The position numbers and the translations under genes are program-made. From assembly GCF_000599885.1 (NCBI RefSeq), contig NZ_JFGT01000002.1, forward strand, positions 992,001 to 1,056,000: 64,000 nucleotides of DNA, in the 5' to 3' direction. Within the stretch, counting starts at the first letter, position 1, and every line of letters starts with the position of its first letter. This document shows, one piece after another, positions 62,129 through 64,000 of this stretch. Source of the DNA: Pantoea sp. IMH. GTDB taxonomy: Bacteria; Pseudomonadota; Gammaproteobacteria; Enterobacterales; Enterobacteriaceae. The notes under the pieces are model-generated. The model saw only the letters and a list, made by a program, of their open reading frames with translations, did not search any database and was not told where the DNA came from.

Positions 62129-63441
62129 AGTCGCTTCGCTGCCGCCATCAGGGCTTCAATTTCATCGGGATCTTTCACCACGCTGTCGGTCAGATTTTCG
62201 TTGCCCTCAGCGGTGATAAGAATGTCATCCTCAATGCGAATACCGATACCGCGATATTCGGCGGGTACATCGGCATCCGGCGCGATATAGAGGCCCGGTT
62301 CAACGGTGATCACCATACCGGGTTCAAGCTGGCGGTCACGATCGCTGCCATAGAAGCCAACGTCATGCACATCCAGCCCCAGCCAGTGGCTCAGGCCGTG
62401 CATAAAGAATTGCCGGTGCGCCTGCGCGTCGATCAGCGCATCAACGTCGCCCTCCATGACGCCGAGGTCTACCAGGCCGCTAACCATGATTCTGACCACT
62501 TCCGCATTCACTTCACGAATGCTCGTCCCCGGACGAAACAGCGCCAGCGAGCGATTGAGGGAGGCGAGGACAATGTCATAAATGGCGCGTTGTGGCGCGG
62601 TAAAGCGGCCATTAACCGGGAAGGTGCGGGTGATATCTCCTGCGTAGCCGCGATATTCACAGCCGGCATCAATCAGCACCAGTTCGCCATCGCGCATCTG
62701 AGAGGCGTTTTCGGTGTAGTGCAGGATGCAGCCGTTCTCGCCCGCGCCCACAATGGTGTTGTATGCAGGATAGCGTGCACCGTGGCGGGTAAACTCATGA
62801 TGAATTTCCCCTTCCAACTGATATTCAAACATGCCCGGGGAACATTTTTCCATGGCGCGGCGATGGGCCAGCGCACTGATGCGCCCCGCTTCACGAAGGA
62901 TCGCCTGCTCTTCCGGAGATTTGAACAGGCGCATTTCATGTACCCAGGGACGCCAGTCGGTCATCGTGGCGGGCGCGCGCAGATTTTGCCGCGAACCGCG
63001 CCGCAAGGTTTCGAGCGCGTCAAACATCAGCCGATCGGCTTCCGGATAGCCGCCCTGCGCATGATAGACCACATCCAGTCCATTCAGCAGCTGAGGGAGC
63101 TGCTCGCCAATGTCGCCGTAGGGTAGCGCGCGATCGACCGATAGCGCCTCCGGCGCAGCGTCCTGACCCAGACGACGCCCAAACCAGATTTCCGCCGTCA
63201 GATCGCGTACACGATTAAACAGCACGCTGTGGTGGTGATTCTCATCACTTTTAATCAGCACCAGTACGGCTTCCGGCTCGTTAAAGCCGGTGAAATACCA
63301 GAAATCGCTGTTCTGCCGGTAGGGATATTCGCTGTCGTTGCTGCGGGTCACTTCCGGGGCAGCGAAGATCACCGCCGCGCTGGCGGGTGCCATTTTCGCT
63401 AACAGCGCCTGGCGGCGGCGTAAAAATTCTTGCCGGGTCAT
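62125..63441 (-). CDS. pepP: Xaa-Pro aminopeptidase PepP
   Basis: The 438-residue manganese peptidase removes N-terminal residues before proline. Metal ligands are in LVLIDAGCEYRGYAGDITRT (two Asp), HGLSHWLGLDVHD (His), ITVEPGLY (Glu) and GIRIEDDILIT (Glu), the pita-bread fold set. The N-terminal domain (about residues 1-170) is the creatinase-like domain. It starts 43 bases after ygfB and overlaps ubiH by four bases. Confidence 0.97.
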   Translation of the reverse strand: MTRQEFLRRRQALLAKMAPASAAVIFAAPEVTRSNDSEYPYRQNSDFWYFTGFNEPEAVLVLIKSDENHHHSVLFNRVRDLTAEIWFGRRLGQDAAPEALSVDRALPYGDIGEQLPQLLNGLDVVYHAQGGYPEADRLMFDALETLRRGSRQNLRAPATMTDWRPWVHEMRLFKSPEEQAILREAGRISALAHRRAMEKCSPGMFEYQLEGEIHHEFTRHGARYPAYNTIVGAGENGCILHYTENASQMRDGELVLIDAGCEYRGYAGDITRTFPVNGRFTAPQRAIYDIVLASLNRSLALFRPGTSIREVNAEVVRIMVSGLVDLGVMEGDVDALIDAQAHRQFFMHGLSHWLGLDVHDVGFYGSDRDRQLEPGMVITVEPGLYIAPDADVPAEYRGIGIRIEDDILITAEGNENLTDSVVKDPDEIEALMAAAKRL

Positions 63442-63484
63442 CAGCCTCTCCTGAATGCAGTCCTTGTTGGGATCCTGACGTCGC

Positions 63485-64000
63485 TTAGTGCAGCGTCGGT
63501 TTTTTTACTTCCACCGCGGTCGGCTGTTGGTGAGTGAACGTGTCGTGGCAAAGCAGCGCCGCCACGCGAACATACTCAATCACCTCTTCCAGCGACTGCT
63601 CAAGTTCTTCCTGATCTTCATCTTCATCATAGCCAAGCTGCGCGATGGTACGCAGATCGTCAATCGCTTCGCCCGTTTCACCTTTCACTTTATCCAGCTT
63701 AGGCTGAGAAACCCCCAGGCCTAACAGAAAATGATTCACCCATCCGGCCAGCGCATCGGCGCGATCGAAAACGCTGATGTCATCATCGTCCGGCAGATAG
63801 AGCTGAAAAAGGAAGCCCTCCTCCTCCAGCGCATCACCGATGCCCTGATGGAGCTGCTGAAGCGGCTGAGACAGCGACTGAGAAAACGCCATGCCTTCAT
63901 TCGTCAACTCATGAACCAGCGTCTGCCAGCTGCTGTCTTTGTTGCCGCCGCAGATCATTCCGCTGATCAGGCCGTGCATTTCAGCAGGCGTCATTCCCAC
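63485..64000 (-). CDS. ygfB: YgfB family protein (partial)
   Basis: The gene continues past the right edge. The 171 residues present correspond to E. coli YgfB from about residue 22 onward: [57 protein letters not shown] and the C-terminal EVKKPTLH. YgfB is a UPF0149 protein, with helical fold and regulatory roles reported in Pseudomonas. It heads the pepP-ubiH-ubiI operon, as in E. coli. Confidence 0.93.
   Translation of the reverse strand: MGMTPAEMHGLISGMICGGNKDSSWQTLVHELTNEGMAFSQSLSQPLQQLHQGIGDALEEEGFLFQLYLPDDDDISVFDRADALAGWVNHFLLGLGVSQPKLDKVKGETGEAIDDLRTIAQLGYDEDEDQEELEQSLEEVIEYVRVAALLCHDTFTHQQPTAVEVKKPTLH

Noticed and set aside
1-64000. CRISPR array, tRNA or rRNA genes, complete insertion sequences
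   Set aside because: I looked for regularly spaced direct repeats, cloverleaf segments and transposase genes with terminal repeats and saw none that hold up. The dispersed palindrome is irregularly spaced and is not a CRISPR.

Overview
The window comes from an enterobacterium (order Enterobacterales). The evidence is the ygfB-pepP-ubiH-ubiI operon, the cueO/yacC-speE-speD/yacL block in the arrangement known from E. coli, and near-family-typical katG, zinT, mdtIJ and yajD. Genus cannot be fixed from the sequence alone. Base composition is moderately GC-rich in the core and catabolic blocks and visibly more AT-rich in parts of 5.4-9.4 kb and 31.2-32.3 kb. No rRNA, tRNA, CRISPR array or intact insertion sequence was recognised.

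Layout. 1-2.7 kb: a leftward sugar-type operon (MFS permease, TIM-barrel isomerase/epimerase, Gfo/Idh/MocA dehydrogenase) behind two identical LacI-type operators. 2.9-5.1 kb: katG. 5.4-32.3 kb: a mosaic accessory region with a hexapeptide acetyltransferase, a HigBA toxin-antitoxin pair, an MscS channel, yajD, LysR plus quinone reductase, a spermidine-exporter-like SMR pair, a PAS-GGDEF diguanylate cyclase, Zur-controlled zinT, glutathione peroxidase, a PQQ dehydrogenase whose membrane part is a separate gene, and a group of short-chain dehydrogenases, VOC proteins and TetR/AraC regulators. The region also holds a FAD oxidoreductase and a lone PD-(D/E)XK protein. Several decayed genes and many copies of a short palindrome (consensus about GTCCGCT-n-AGCGGAC) are scattered through it.

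32.4-44.8 kb: an apparently complete but unassigned catabolic island built around a LacI regulator. The left arm has an MFS transporter, a histidinol-dehydrogenase-like enzyme, an SDR, an alpha/beta hydrolase, an HpcH-type aldolase and a bicupin, tightly packed with ATGA overlaps. The right arm has lacI, two duplicated-domain NTF2/SnoaL-like proteins, a second histidinol-dehydrogenase-like enzyme and an amidase. It is my best candidate for an undescribed pathway.

45-64 kb: cueO behind a CueR-type promoter, yacC, speE and speD, then a nine-kb insertion relative to the E. coli speD/yacL junction. The insertion carries a DeoR regulator, PdxA2-like and DUF1537 kinase genes (the D-threonate/erythronate type module) and a divergent arm with iron ADH, DapA-like aldolase, 2-hydroxyacid dehydrogenase, MFS permease and an Nramp-related transporter lacking the metal-binding motifs. 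yacL and the ubiquinone genes ubiI and ubiH, pepP and a truncated ygfB close the window.
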